Shown: positions 36,125-47,400 of the stretch, in pieces
Layout of the letters: every line of letters starts with the position of its first letter
Numbering within the stretch: position 1 is the first letter of the stretch
Assembly (NCBI GenBank): GCA_949752735.1
Contig: OX457036.1
Span: 98,376,432 to 98,440,431 of the forward strand
Reading direction: 5' to 3'
Length of the DNA stretch: 64,000 bases
DNA from: Lumbricus terrestris
Lineage: Eukaryota > Annelida > Clitellata > Crassiclitellata > Lumbricidae
The notes under the pieces: generated by a model
Database searches by the model: none
Seen by the model: the letters and a program-made list of their open reading frames with translations, nothing else
Told to the model about the DNA's origin: nothing
Made by a program: the position numbers and the translations under genes

Positions 36125-39076
36125 CCATGCTCGGGTTCGCATCGGCCGCCCTTGTCTACTGGTTCCACAGGACCCATGTTTCCTTCTGGTTCGGTGGCCA
36201 CCGCAACACAAGCGGACTCTGAGCCTGACGTGACTACGCAAATTCGGCTGATTGACGCCCCGGATGCACTGTCTACGAGGCCCCCAACACCTATGCAGCA
36301 CCCATGCCTGTCAAGGGGTCTACTCAGACATATTCCAAAGGGCGCCAGATCTGGGGCGGGACGCCTTCTTACAGGCGTATTGGAATCTATACTGCAGAAC
36401 CCAATGGCCAATGAGGGATGGCGACGTCTCTTCACCTTCGGAGCAGGCATTTTGGAAGTGCCATTGAGAGGCGGTCGGCGCCGCAACCTGACGTCTATCA
36501 TCAAGAAGCGCGTTGATGACTTTCATTTGAGATGGTCGACTCTCGCCGAAAACATATTCGATCCAGACGTGGATACTAATGTCAGACGCAAAACTCCGGA
36601 CGTGGATGGGAAGCGGGCGCTGGCTTCTGCGGTGGCCGCCAAAATGGAAGATGGTAATATCAGTGCTGCGGCCCGTATCCTTTGCTCCGACGACATTCCT
36701 GCGCCGATTAACGAAGAAACGTTTGAAATTCTACGGAAAAAGCACCCGGCACCACCGCCTGACCGCCCAGCCATCGTCTGCTCGTCATCAAGCGCGCCGT
36801 TCCAGGCCACTGAGCTGGAGATACGTACATCAATTCGTTCTTTCCCCATGGGTTCGTCAGGCGGTCCAGATGGCCTGCGTCCGCAACACGTCGCGGAACT
36901 CTTGAACGATCCGGACTCAGGACCTGGGTTACTGAAGGCGACGACCGCATTCGTCAACCTTCTTCTGGCTGGCACTTGTCCACAAGAGTTTCGTTGCATC
37001 TTATTCGGAGGAACTCTTTTCGCACTTCGCAAGAAATGTGGTGGCCTAAGACCGATAGCCATTGGATATGTCTGGCGAAGACTTGCATCTAAATGCGCCA
37101 ACGCGTTCGCCATCCCGCGTGTCACGCCGTACCTAACCCCTAAACAACTTGGGGTGGGAGTGCCAGGAGGCTGCGAGGCTGCGTCCCATGCCGCCAGACG
37201 ATTTTTGAAAAACATGGGCCCTCAGTCAGTATTGGTCAAGCTTGACATCTCGAATGCATTCAACAGCCTACACCGTGATTCCATGCTAGCGTCGGTTGAT
37301 GAAATCATCCCTGAATTGGCCGCATACTGCCACCTTGCCTACGCCGAGACGACATCTCTTCAATTCGGCAGGTTTAATATACTATCGCAGGAAGGGTCAC
37401 AACAGGGCGATCCATTGGGGCCTCTACTATTCTGTCTACCGCTCCATCCTATTCTAACTCGCTTGGTGTCGCCCTTGGCTTTTGGATACCTCGACGACCT
37501 CACCCTTGGCGGGAACCCAGAGATAGTGGAGTCTGACGTGGATTCGATCGAGGAAGGATGCTCGCGACTGGGGCTAACGCTCAACCGTACTAAGTGCGAA
37601 ATCATCGCGGCTGACTTTGATTTCTACAACACCAACCGAGGCGCTATGCGACAATTCGCCCGAGTCGATCCCATGGAGGCCATGCTTCTTGGTGCTCCGC
37701 TCACGTCGTCGTCGGCCCTTCTATCAGCGCTCGACAAATGCGTGAGCGACCTCGGGACCTCGATCGACAGATTACAACTCGTCGCAAAACAGGACGCTCT
37801 CTTAATCCTCAGATGCTCGCTTGGCTCGCCTAGGCTGATGCACCTATTAAGATGCACCCCTTGTCACGACCACCCTCGATTGCAGGATTACGATGAGCTG
37901 CTAAGGGGAGGTCTTGAACGGATATTTAACATTACTTTGACCGACGACCAATGGATGCAGGCCTCTCTTCCAATCAGATTAGGGGGACTGGGAGTTAGGA
38001 GGGTGTCTTCGTTGGCACTTCCAGCCTTTTTGGCTTCTGCCGCTGGCACCCTCTCCATCCAGTCTCTTATCTTGGGAGCGGCCTGGAACTTTAACGACGA
38101 TTCATCCGATTCCGCGCGGTCCGACTGGATGCGAATTACTGAGACCGGAGATCCAACGGAGTTTCCAGGTCACAAGCAGTCACTGCTGGACAAGCCGCTG
38201 CTGCTTAATACTGTGCTTTCCATCGAGTCAAGGCTTCAAGACACATACGATCGGGCACGTCTAAAGGCCTCAATGGCACCACACGCTTCCGACTGGCTAT
38301 ACGCCCTTCCACTTACCGCGTTCGACCTCAGATTGAACGACGAGGCTGTGCGAGTTGCGATAGGCCTCCGACTTGGCGCGGCCATATGTGAGCCGCACAC
38401 GTGTGTTTGTGGCGCTCCTGTATCAGCAAGGGGTTCACATGGTCTCTCATGCTCCCTTGGGTTCGGTCGACAGGCAAGGCATAGCACCATCAACGACCTT
38501 GTCTACCGAAGTCTAAATAGAGCTGGCACTCCGGCAATCAAGGAGCCGTCGGGCCTTACGAGGTTGGACGGGAAACGACCGGACGGCCAGACCCTAATCC
38601 CCTGGAGTCACGGGAGAGCGCTGATTTGGGATGCGACCGTTGTTGACACGGTGGCTGCTTCCTACGTCCTCGAGAACGCGTCTGAAGCCGGGAGAGCGGC
38701 GGAGAAAGCCGCCACTAGGAAACTTTCAAAATACTCGGACCTTCAAAGGTCATACATCTTCGTCCCCTTGGCTGTCGAAACAATGGGTCCCATCAACAAT
38801 GAGGGTCTCGCCTTTGTTTCCGAAATCGGACACCGGCTTTCAAAGTTATCTGGAGATTCACGCGAAACTGGCTTCCTTTTCCAGAGCATTTCTGTTACAA
38901 TTCAACGCTACAACGCCGTTGCCTACCACGGCACCTTGTCTGGACTACCCGGGGCCATGGACCGGCCACCCTAAACTAACTAAAATTGTTCTGTAAAAAC
39001 TAAATCGAATTCTAAACCTAACATTCCAGTTATAATAATAATAATAATTATAATAATAATAATAATAATAATAATA
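36124..39076 (+). mobile_element. RLE-type non-LTR retrotransposon in an (AAT)n tract, copy 1
   Basis: Element bounded on both sides by AAT microsatellite (36069-36123 and 39031-39076) with no other obvious target duplication. It contains one long ORF and a short AT-rich 3' UTR. The combination of a C-terminal restriction-like endonuclease with TAA-repeat insertion recalls the Dong/R4 group, but clade membership is not established here. The 5' edge runs directly from AAT codons into coding sequence, so the N-terminus may be truncated. Confidence 0.75.
36176..38974 (+). CDS. Reverse transcriptase with C-terminal restriction-like endonuclease
   Basis: Uninterrupted 932-residue ORF from the first ATG; the frame is open further upstream into the AAT repeat, so the true start is uncertain. 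In order: an N-terminal region (LLRHIPKGARSGAGRLL, RGGRRRNLTSIIKKRV); RT palm and fingers from about residue 290 (GGLRPIAIGYVWRRLASKCA, VKLDISNAFNSL, GSQQGDPLGPLLF); catalytic YLDD in FGYLDDLTLGG; and a thumb. At the C-terminus a CxC-x9-H-x3-C zinc knuckle (CVCG...SHGLSC, near 38402) is followed by RHSTINDLV, KRPDG (38574) and WDATVVD (38630), the layout of the PD-(D/E)xK endonuclease of R2/R4-type elements. The product would nick target DNA and copy element RNA in place. No frameshift or stop is seen, so it could still be active if the 5' end is complete. Confidence 0.85.
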   Translation: MFPSGSVATATQADSEPDVTTQIRLIDAPDALSTRPPTPMQHPCLSRGLLRHIPKGARSGAGRLLTGVLESILQNPMANEGWRRLFTFGAGILEVPLRGGRRRNLTSIIKKRVDDFHLRWSTLAENIFDPDVDTNVRRKTPDVDGKRALASAVAAKMEDGNISAAARILCSDDIPAPINEETFEILRKKHPAPPPDRPAIVCSSSSAPFQATELEIRTSIRSFPMGSSGGPDGLRPQHVAELLNDPDSGPGLLKATTAFVNLLLAGTCPQEFRCILFGGTLFALRKKCGGLRPIAIGYVWRRLASKCANAFAIPRVTPYLTPKQLGVGVPGGCEAASHAARRFLKNMGPQSVLVKLDISNAFNSLHRDSMLASVDEIIPELAAYCHLAYAETTSLQFGRFNILSQEGSQQGDPLGPLLFCLPLHPILTRLVSPLAFGYLDDLTLGGNPEIVESDVDSIEEGCSRLGLTLNRTKCEIIAADFDFYNTNRGAMRQFARVDPMEAMLLGAPLTSSSALLSALDKCVSDLGTSIDRLQLVAKQDALLILRCSLGSPRLMHLLRCTPCHDHPRLQDYDELLRGGLERIFNITLTDDQWMQASLPIRLGGLGVRRVSSLALPAFLASAAGTLSIQSLILGAAWNFNDDSSDSARSDWMRITETGDPTEFPGHKQSLLDKPLLLNTVLSIESRLQDTYDRARLKASMAPHASDWLYALPLTAFDLRLNDEAVRVAIGLRLGAAICEPHTCVCGAPVSARGSHGLSCSLGFGRQARHSTINDLVYRSLNRAGTPAIKEPSGLTRLDGKRPDGQTLIPWSHGRALIWDATVVDTVAASYVLENASEAGRAAEKAATRKLSKYSDLQRSYIFVPLAVETMGPINNEGLAFVSEIGHRLSKLSGDSRETGFLFQSISVTIQRYNAVAYHGTLSGLPGAMDRPP

Positions 39077-39357
<281 letters not shown>

Positions 39358-39697
39358 ACCGGGCCATTTGCTGGACCTGGTGGGACACAACGGGATGTCC
39401 CAGCCCCTTGTTGATGCTCTGTCAGATTTCACAAACCTTTTACTTCGCGGCGAATGCCCCCCTGAAGTCAGACCAACCTTGTTTGGAGGCAATATGATTG
39501 CACTTAACAAGGAATCCGGGGGATTAAGACCCATAGCTGTTGGTTATGTTTGGAGAAGATTAGCGGCCAAATGCGCAAATAGGTACGCAATATCCAGACT
39601 TACAACTCATTTTGCACCACTGCAGCTGGGTATCGGCGTCTCGGGCGGCTGTGAGACGGCGGTCCATGCTACGCGACGGTTTGTCAACGGTATGCGA

Positions 39698-40033
39698 CAG
39701 GGGCGGATCCAGGGGGGGCCAATCCGGCCATGGCCCCCCATTTAAAAATTGCATGGGACGTGGCCCCCCCATTTGGTTTCAACAAGCCATTAAATAAATG
39801 TAGCAGGAGAGAAAAACAGGACATGAGGCCCCCCCCCATTAAAAAATCACACGGGACTTGGCCCCCCCGTCGATTCAGCGGCGGATGTTTCCCGAAAAAT
39901 TGGTCGATGACTAAAAAAAAAAGGTCATCAGTTTTTTCGGCGGATGAAATGGTATTTTTTCCGGAAAATTTTTCTCCTGTCTCACAAGACCAAAAATTTT
40001 GGCCCCCCTCGAAAATTCCTGTATCCGCCCTTG
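39698..40033. mobile_element. 336-bp hAT-like MITE
   Basis: Ends CAGGGGCGGATCCAG and CTGTATCCGCCCTTG are imperfect inverted repeats, flanked by an exact 8-bp duplication GTATGCGA (39690-39697, 40034-40041). The interior is non-coding with G/C-homopolymer blocks and the GACTAAAA...GGTCATC segment shared with 3619-3846. It interrupts the RT between its fingers and palm segments. Confidence 0.9.
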
Positions 40034-40944
40034 GTATGCGAGATGACCAAGTGCTAGTGAAACTGGACTTCACCAACGCTTTTAATTCTTTGAGGCGTGA
40101 TGTCATGTTAGACTCAGTGCATGAAATTATCCCTGAAATTTACCCGTTTGTTCATCAAGCATACTCGCGGTTCCATCAGTCTTGAAATTTGGTCACTTGC
40201 TCTTGTCTTTGCAAGTGGGTCCCCAGCAGGGCGACCCGCTGGGCCCTCTGCTTTTTAGTCTTCCTCTGCAGCCGGTATTGCATGCGCTTGAATCAGACGT
40301 CAAAATAGGATTTCTGGATGATCTAACCCTCGGCGGCGTTGTGGAAAGCGTGACCCGAGACGTGCAAGCTGTGGCTGGATTGGGTCCTCGGTTGGGCCTT
40401 CACCTCAATCCTGCTAAATGTGAGGTCATCTTGCGGGACGCCACATTGGTATTGGTCCCTTCATTGTCAGACTACGCTAGGGTCGAGGTGAATGAAATGA
40501 GCTTACTGGGAGCTCCTCTGTTTCGGGGTAGGGCGCTGGACGCTGTCCTGGAGAGTCATTGTGATATGTTCCGCCGAGCTCTGGACAGGTTGCGCCTTTT
40601 GCCATCACAGAACGCCTTGATTTTATTGCGTTCAGCTTTCGGCGCCTCAAGACTGAGCTATCTTCTCCGGTGCTCCGCTTGCTTTGACCACCCGGCCCTT
40701 GTGACACTGGATGGACTAATGAGATCGGGTCTACAGGGAATTGTCAACTGTTCTCTCAATGACCATCAGTGGCTGCAGGCCGCACTTCCCATCAGAGATG
40801 GCGGACTCGGTATTCGCAGAGTCGATTCGCTGGCTTCTTCTGCCTACTTGGCTTCAGCCGCATCGACTCTCGAGCTTCAGACCGCCATTCTTGCGACCGT
40901 GGAGGCAGACCCTGATGTGTATGTGGCGGACCTGTTGGAGGCAC

Positions 40945-42871
40945 TGTCGTGTCCGCCCCCCTGCAGTAGGTCGTCGCCTAGTCTGGCACTACTCAAGAAA
41001 GCCCCTCGCTCTCTACTGACCTCTTTAGGCCTAGCGCCCCCAGGGTTAAACCTGGCTACTTCCTCATCTATTCTCACCTCATCCTTCTCTGCTTCCCTAT
41101 CCACCACATTGACGACACTACAAGGGGGTTTGCCCCCACTGGACACGGGTGCTGTTCTGGCAGTGGCAAAGGAGGGCGCTACTGCTCCTATTGACGTCAC
41201 TCCAGTAGGCTGTAACGGGGCCCTTTCTCCCATACTCCCTCTCTGCTCCCTTCCCTCGGCTAGGGCTGTCCCCATGAGTGATTGAGGGAAATCCACCCGA
41301 TCGTGAAGGAAACCCAACCGGTTCAAATCCGAATAGTTAGGCCTAGGCTTTCCCTGAAGCCTAGCACTAAATCTACCCACCGGCTGTTCCAACAAATCCT
41401 CCTCCCTTCCTCTTCCATCTGACGCAGGTGCCTGTGTTGGCGCGACAAAAGGTCTTTCTGTAATCATGTTCATATCATGACCTGGGTTCGTTTCTTCCTC
41501 TCTTATCCTCGGCTCCTTGTAAGCTCCTTCTTGGTCTCTCCCTCTATCCATCCATCTCACTCTCTCTCTTTCTCTAACGTCTTCAGTCGAAATGGCAGTC
41601 AGTCGTGTATTTATGCCACCAACATTCATAACTTCATGATCACCAGACATCACCATCATCAATCGTTCTTGTATGTCATTCTGCTCATGCATAATGTCGT
41701 TCATTCGTTCATTCAGTCGTTCATTCATGTCATACACACGTTCATTAGTTTCTCGTTGTTTTGTCTCCATACCTCTCTGCATTTCCGTCTGTCGCCTATC
41801 CATATTAGCTAGAGTCACACTCATTTGCATCATCAACTCTTCCATGGTTGATCTAGGTCTGTTCAACGGCGATGAGCTTCTACTATTTCTCAACCCAATC
41901 ATTTCTTCTCCTCCCTCTTCGAAAACAGCAGTGTCTATTCTATTCAATGATGACAAAGACATAGTGCGGCTTAATATAGCATTCGCTACTTTTTCTTATT
42001 AATAGTAAAGCAGTTTCAAAATGACAACAGTTTAGAATAATAGCAATGTCTCTTTAAAGTTTAAGCTAGGCCTATCCGATACAATATTATTATCAAACTG
42101 AGTTTACTTTCACTTTCAACCTAATTATAATATTTCCATTCACTCAACCACACACATCTAGCCTAAGAAACTCGGCGGTAGCAATTATTGGACTTTTATG
42201 ATGCAGGGTTTTTTCCCTCGTATATTTCTAGGTCTATATTATAGTACTCAACTGTTGCGGCTGCGGTGTTCGTTTGTAAACAAGAATCCAACGCCTCTCT
42301 CCCTCTCCAAGCCTTTCTTGTAGAAACCGACTCCCGTTCTTTAAAGAATGAAAAATCCCTTCCACAGCGTCTCTCACAGAATCCAGAATTTCCGCACAGA
42401 ATTCCGTTGTTAACGAAAGCAGTTCTTTTCCTTCCTGGCTTCCGGGCTCCGATCTCCAATCACGACTTCAACGAATGCGATTCACGATCAATACGAGGTG
42501 CGTCTTACAGTGCCCGCGCAACCCGCTGTTGACTCGTATACCTCCAGACAATCATGCTGAGGCTTCAAGAATCGTACCGCAATATACCGGACTCCAACGA
42601 CAACTAGACGAACGTCGAGAGCATCCACACATCGAGAGCGTCCAAACAGAGAGTGCCGGGCCTTATATAGGAAGCAAACTGCAAAGTCATTGTTACACTT
42701 CAAATTCCTCAATGTACATCCCCACTCGTTCCCCTTCCCATTTCAATATCCACATCAACAACCCACACATCCCTACACACACTCAGTCACACACGCTTAC
42801 ACACAGTTATATGTAACTTATACAAGATAGCAAGGATGTCGTTAAAAATGAAGAAAATTAGCTTCTTCACA
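40945..42871 (-). repeat. 3' LTR (1,927 bp)
   Basis: Same length as the 47396-49322 repeat, and every open frame in the two copies translates identically. It contains a complete duplicate of the polyprotein's first 339 codons (41962 down to 40945), which then runs on into the host element. A purine-rich AGTAGGGGCG lies just upstream on the coding strand (about 42874-42884) and is a candidate polypurine tract. Confidence 0.9.
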
Positions 42872-43094
42872 CACGCCCCTACTGACCAAGTTCTAACGTA
42901 GGGAGAACCAGTTACTATGACTGTGTGTCCCTAATTACGTACATACAAAAAAAAACATTTCATGCTTCGAACAAAAAGAAACCAATAATGGCAACTACCT
43001 CAGTTCAAAATTACTGTGGATCATCCAATGTCCATTAATACTAGTCCTTGTACTGCACTTCCACAATTCTTTTTATTCTTTTCCCCCCCATTTC

Positions 43095-43874
43095 TCAAAC
43101 GTAGCTGCACCCATCCGGGAACAGACCCCATACCCAACTAGCCCTCTTTATGAAATAAAGCGCATGAACCATCACATCGACCGCCCAGGAGTTTACTCCC
43201 GCGTCTCTATATATATCACCGATTTCCACTAGAAATGCTGGTTCACTCAGAGGAATCGCTTGGTTCAGAAACCTTAAAATGATCTGAACAGCTAGGCTCC
43301 ATAATCCGAAGTCGCAAGTACAAGCGTCACGTCCAATCGGTTGAGCTGCTTGTCCTCCCACTTGGTTCTGACGACCGTCCAGCATCACGAGGTTTTCCCG
43401 GCTTCCCCAGCTCCGCAATACGTTCCTCACGCCAGGCACACTTGCCAGCGTCTGCACCGCCACCAACATGGCTGGCAGAAGGTCCACATCCATTCTCAAA
43501 GGAGGAACCATCTGACGCAGTTGATGAATTTCCACAGGAGTGAGGAAAACCGATCGTTTTTCCATCATCCCTTCCATCATTCGAAACATAACTCCAGTTG
43601 AATACATTTTCCATGTTAACACTGCTATTCCGGCCGTAAGTCGCCTTGCATCCTGGCCTTGTGCGGCATCACTGACCCCAGCAGTTGACTCGGAATCAGC
43701 CACTGACGAAATCGGAGATAGAGCCCTAGATTCGTTTTCTTTTCGACTATCGCTCTCATCTGGTTCCGATATACCAAACCCGTTTCCGTCTAGATGTTCT
43801 AGAAAAGCATCCATGTCGTCATGATTTATTGTCTGGCTGCCTACTTCTCCAGTTTCTTGGTTGAACGAAGCCAT
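43095..43874 (-). CDS. Unrecognised 259-residue ORF downstream of the polyprotein
   Basis: An intact minus-strand ORF in the internal region, 555 bp downstream of the polyprotein stop and about 220 bp before the 3' LTR, the position where env or accessory genes sit in LTR elements. The N-terminal ~90 residues are acidic and Ser-rich (MDAFLEHLDGNGFGISEPDE). The rest is predicted helical, with hydrophobic stretches such as DLLPAMLVAVQTLASVPGVR and LWSLAVQIILRFLNQAIPL. There is no signal peptide or obvious membrane anchor, no zinc knuckle and no recognised catalytic motif. Its intactness in a young element suggests it is maintained, but I do not know its function. Confidence 0.6.
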   Translation of the reverse strand: MASFNQETGEVGSQTINHDDMDAFLEHLDGNGFGISEPDESDSRKENESRALSPISSVADSESTAGVSDAAQGQDARRLTAGIAVLTWKMYSTGVMFRMMEGMMEKRSVFLTPVEIHQLRQMVPPLRMDVDLLPAMLVAVQTLASVPGVRNVLRSWGSRENLVMLDGRQNQVGGQAAQPIGRDACTCDFGLWSLAVQIILRFLNQAIPLSEPAFLVEIGDIYRDAGVNSWAVDVMVHALYFIKRASWVWGLFPDGCSYV

Positions 43875-44429
43875 GATTCTTATCTTCCTTTGTCTAATTA
43901 TTACTCCCTGACTGCTTTAAAAATTTGTCTGACAACTTTCCTCTATCAAAACCCTTGTAGAACTGACAAAGAGGGACGCGGATTCTATCTTAAAATGCCA
44001 TCGTCTCCTTGTTCATGTGGGCGGGATTTCTTTCCACCAACCCCATTTCACCTAATAGCCTAATTCCAAAAACTGGGCCCAAATAACTGTTGCAGTTTAA
44101 TATGCCATATTAGGGTAAAATCATTTGTCATTGTCATCTCCTTCCAACGTCGGTCTTCTTCATTCGCCGGCGGTTGATCTGCATATTCCACATATCATCT
44201 TTCACACCCGCCTCCAGGCTATCCTCGCAAACATCGGCGGCTGGTCGACGTATGGTGACCTAATTGCCCAATTTATATCCAACGTCTTAATCCATGATCA
44301 TTCGTTAATCTAATCTTTTCCTCTTACAATTCCTTTTTATTGCAGCACGCTTCCTTAATCCACTACATAACTACACTCTACTATATATATACACTGCAGC
44401 ATTGTCTCTATAGTCTATTTTTATGCAGA
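43875..44429. other. Non-coding spacer between the two ORFs of the LTR element
   Basis: AT-rich, no supported frame. It could hold a promoter or splice acceptor for the downstream ORF; I see no decisive signal. Confidence 0.4.
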
Positions 44430-47400
44430 CTACAAGTAACGCTGTGGCACTTTAATATTTCTTTTTGGCCGACTCAATCTACTGCCTTGCTGAACGACCT
44501 CTTCCTCTTCCATTTTCTCAACTGACCTACTTTGTTCATTCTCAGCGCTCCCAAAGTATGGCTTCAGTTTATCAACATATTCTATTCTTGCCTGACTTCT
44601 TGGTGTCTTGCGTATCAGATACAATACGGGACCCAATTGCTTCTCAATCACATAGGGACCTTGATTCCATAGGGCCCATTTGCTTTGAATTCCAGTTAAG
44701 CGGCGTGGCAGATAAAACCATACCAGTTGACCTACTTTAAACTTCGCTGGTTTTACTCTCAGGTCATAATGACACGCTCTTACTTCGGCCTGCTTTTGCA
44801 TTGTTTCCCTTTTCTTTGCAATGATCCACTGCAAATCTTTGTCTTTGCTCTGTTCGTCCGCAATAATCACGCTACTCCAACCATCCAACGCTCCGATGAC
44901 TTCGCAAGGTGGCGCGGTTGCGTCAACTCCGTCGGCACTCGTTTCGTCATCTTCTCCAGGCGGCGCTGCTGTACGGTCCTCATCATCACTCGTTTCCATA
45001 GCCTCGCCAGGCGGCGCTGTTGTTCCATGAATTGCATTGACTACACATGGTCGTCTTGACATGAACAATATCATCATCATTACCACCACCATTGTCGTCA
45101 TCGCCGACAAAAACACAGTCAATTTCCGCTTTTGCTGATCAGCACCCGATACCTTTTCACTCACGTTTTTCCACAGAGGCTCCAGAACAGATTCAGCTTC
45201 TTTCTCTGTCGCTGCAGCCTTCTGTACCACTGCACACTTTGCAGGGGTCGCGCCACTGACTTCCTCTTTCTTTAATTCACTGAATGTAGGAACGATCACG
45301 TCACATTCAACTGCTACACGACGACATCTAGAAGATTGTTTCCTGAGATGCAGTGTTTCTCTTTGACCTCGTACGTTCACCCATTTTTCCTTTAAATTCC
45401 ACATTACGTTCTCTTCACGCATCCACTGGTACCCTAGAATCACTTCAGACAGCTGTGGCGTCACCAAAGCGTTCACCAGGAATTTCCTGCCATTCAACAT
45501 CATTTTCAGTTTTGTTTGTCCGACTACAACAATCTGAGTATTGTTTGCAGCCAACAATGTTTGTTGAGACGGTTCTATGTCACATTGTCTCACCAATTTC
45601 TCAGGTGCCAGGCATAGCTGCGATCCAGTATCCAGAAGAGCCCAAGAAAGTTTTCCATTCACTTTCGCTTTCAGATATGCACTTGCAGAATTTTGAATGA
45701 ATCTCACGTTATTCGCTGGAGGCGCTCTCATGTGATTTCCTTGTGAATTCATCGTATAATTAGGCCTATCGTTATTGCCTCTATTAAACTCACCCTGCGT
45801 TCGGTAGATGCAATTTCGTGCCAAATGCAATCCATTACAGACCCAACAGCGTCGTACATCCAGTCTATACTCTTGATTGCGATTATAACTCTGCGGTCTC
45901 GGCGTCCATGCTTGCTGGCTTTGCCGTGGCGCGGAGTATCTATATTCAGGATGATACCCCATGTCTACGTCATTCCGCGGTCTACTTTCGTTTCCGTTTG
46001 TTCTGCGCTCGTTTTTATTGTGACGGGACGTAACACGTTCTGCTTTTACTTCTTCTTCATCCTCACCTTTCATAACTGACCTCACTCGACCAGTTGTTTT
46101 ATAACTCCCATCGTTTCCCAGTTCAGCTTGCTTGTAACTGTGTAAACGCAGAGAAATTTTCACAGCACTCTGAAGATCCTTCGGTTCCCGTTCCAAAACT
46201 TTCAAAGCAAGATCTCGGTCAGATAAGGCGTCGAGATAGCTTTTTACTGCCACCATCTCACTATGAACAGATGTCTTTCCTGGATAGGCTAACGACAGGA
46301 GGCGATTAATGTCTGCAGCCAATTGACCCAGATCCTCATTTGCTTTTTGCCGTCTCGAGCTTAACTGAACTTGATACATTGTATGCTGGTCTTCCGAGCC
46401 ATAACGAATCCGAAGTTTATTTATGACCTCGGCAGTTGTGGTCACTCCATCCATCTCTTCCTCTGGAAAAATCAACGCCGCTTCGTCCACCAACGCACAA
46501 CAGAGGTGATTAAGACTATCCGCTTCAGTCCAATTATTTTGCCGACGACAAATCGCGAAGCGCCTCAAGAACACTGGTAGCGCCGTCTTCCCATTGAAGT
46601 AGCCCAATTTAATCTGATTACTGTTTCTGTTTGATCCGCTGACATTCGCAGATACTGCAGCAGGAGCCAGTTGCGCAGAATTCTTCACTTCATCAGCCAT
46701 CGTTTGGGTAGCAACAGACACTTTCGGTACACAGGCGAATGTTTGAGCATTCGGCTGGTATTGTTGAGCTGCAACATGATTCAACCTCGGCCATCTGTTG
46801 ACCACAGACGAACCTCGCAAACCAGAGTCACTCGCTTGCAGCATCGTCACCCCAACAGAGTTATTGTAGTTTGACAACACTGACGTCACAGGTAATTGTC
46901 GTGACATCGATGTGTCATGACTCGTCGATCGTCCCGGATACATACGCACTTGAGTTGCAGGTAAATACTCCAGCAGATTTCCATTGCATACGTTTGGCAA
47001 TGTTCCAACAACAACGTTCGGACCCCCCAAATAATTTTCAAAATTTTGGTTCCGCCGTTCGTTTCTTATGCCACACCCAACATCATCATAGTCATCAACA
47101 ACATCAAAATCACATTCATGACCATTAAATTCTAGTCTAGAATTTCCGTCTTGTCTTTTCAACATTCTATCCCTATATTCATCGTCAACGTCTAGTCTTT
47201 GTCCTCGTCTTCCAACAAAAGACCTTTCCGTCATCTCGTCGTTCACATTTCGACCTATCCTATCCACATAAATTCTTTCCGTTTCTTCGTCACCATTGTA
47301 ACGTTCTTTCCGTCTTTCATGACTCGAATCCAATCCGTCATCTCCATTGTCGTATCCTCGTCTTCCACAACTCGAATCCCATCCAGCGTCGCCATTGTCG

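Noticed and set aside
36152..36175. TTG at 36152 as the start of the RT/endonuclease ORF
   Set aside because: The frame is open but TTG is not a normal eukaryotic start; the first ATG is at 36176, and the true N-terminus may be missing.
41477..42816. Short plus-strand open frames duplicated at 47928-49267
   Set aside because: They are antisense shadows of the LTR sequence. Their exact duplication only reflects the two LTRs.
47370..47394. Certain tRNA primer-binding site next to the 5' LTR
   Set aside because: It starts with TGG, but the match to a tRNA 3' end is off by one base when the T-loop is aligned, and the stretch is part of a coding repeat. Kept only as a candidate.
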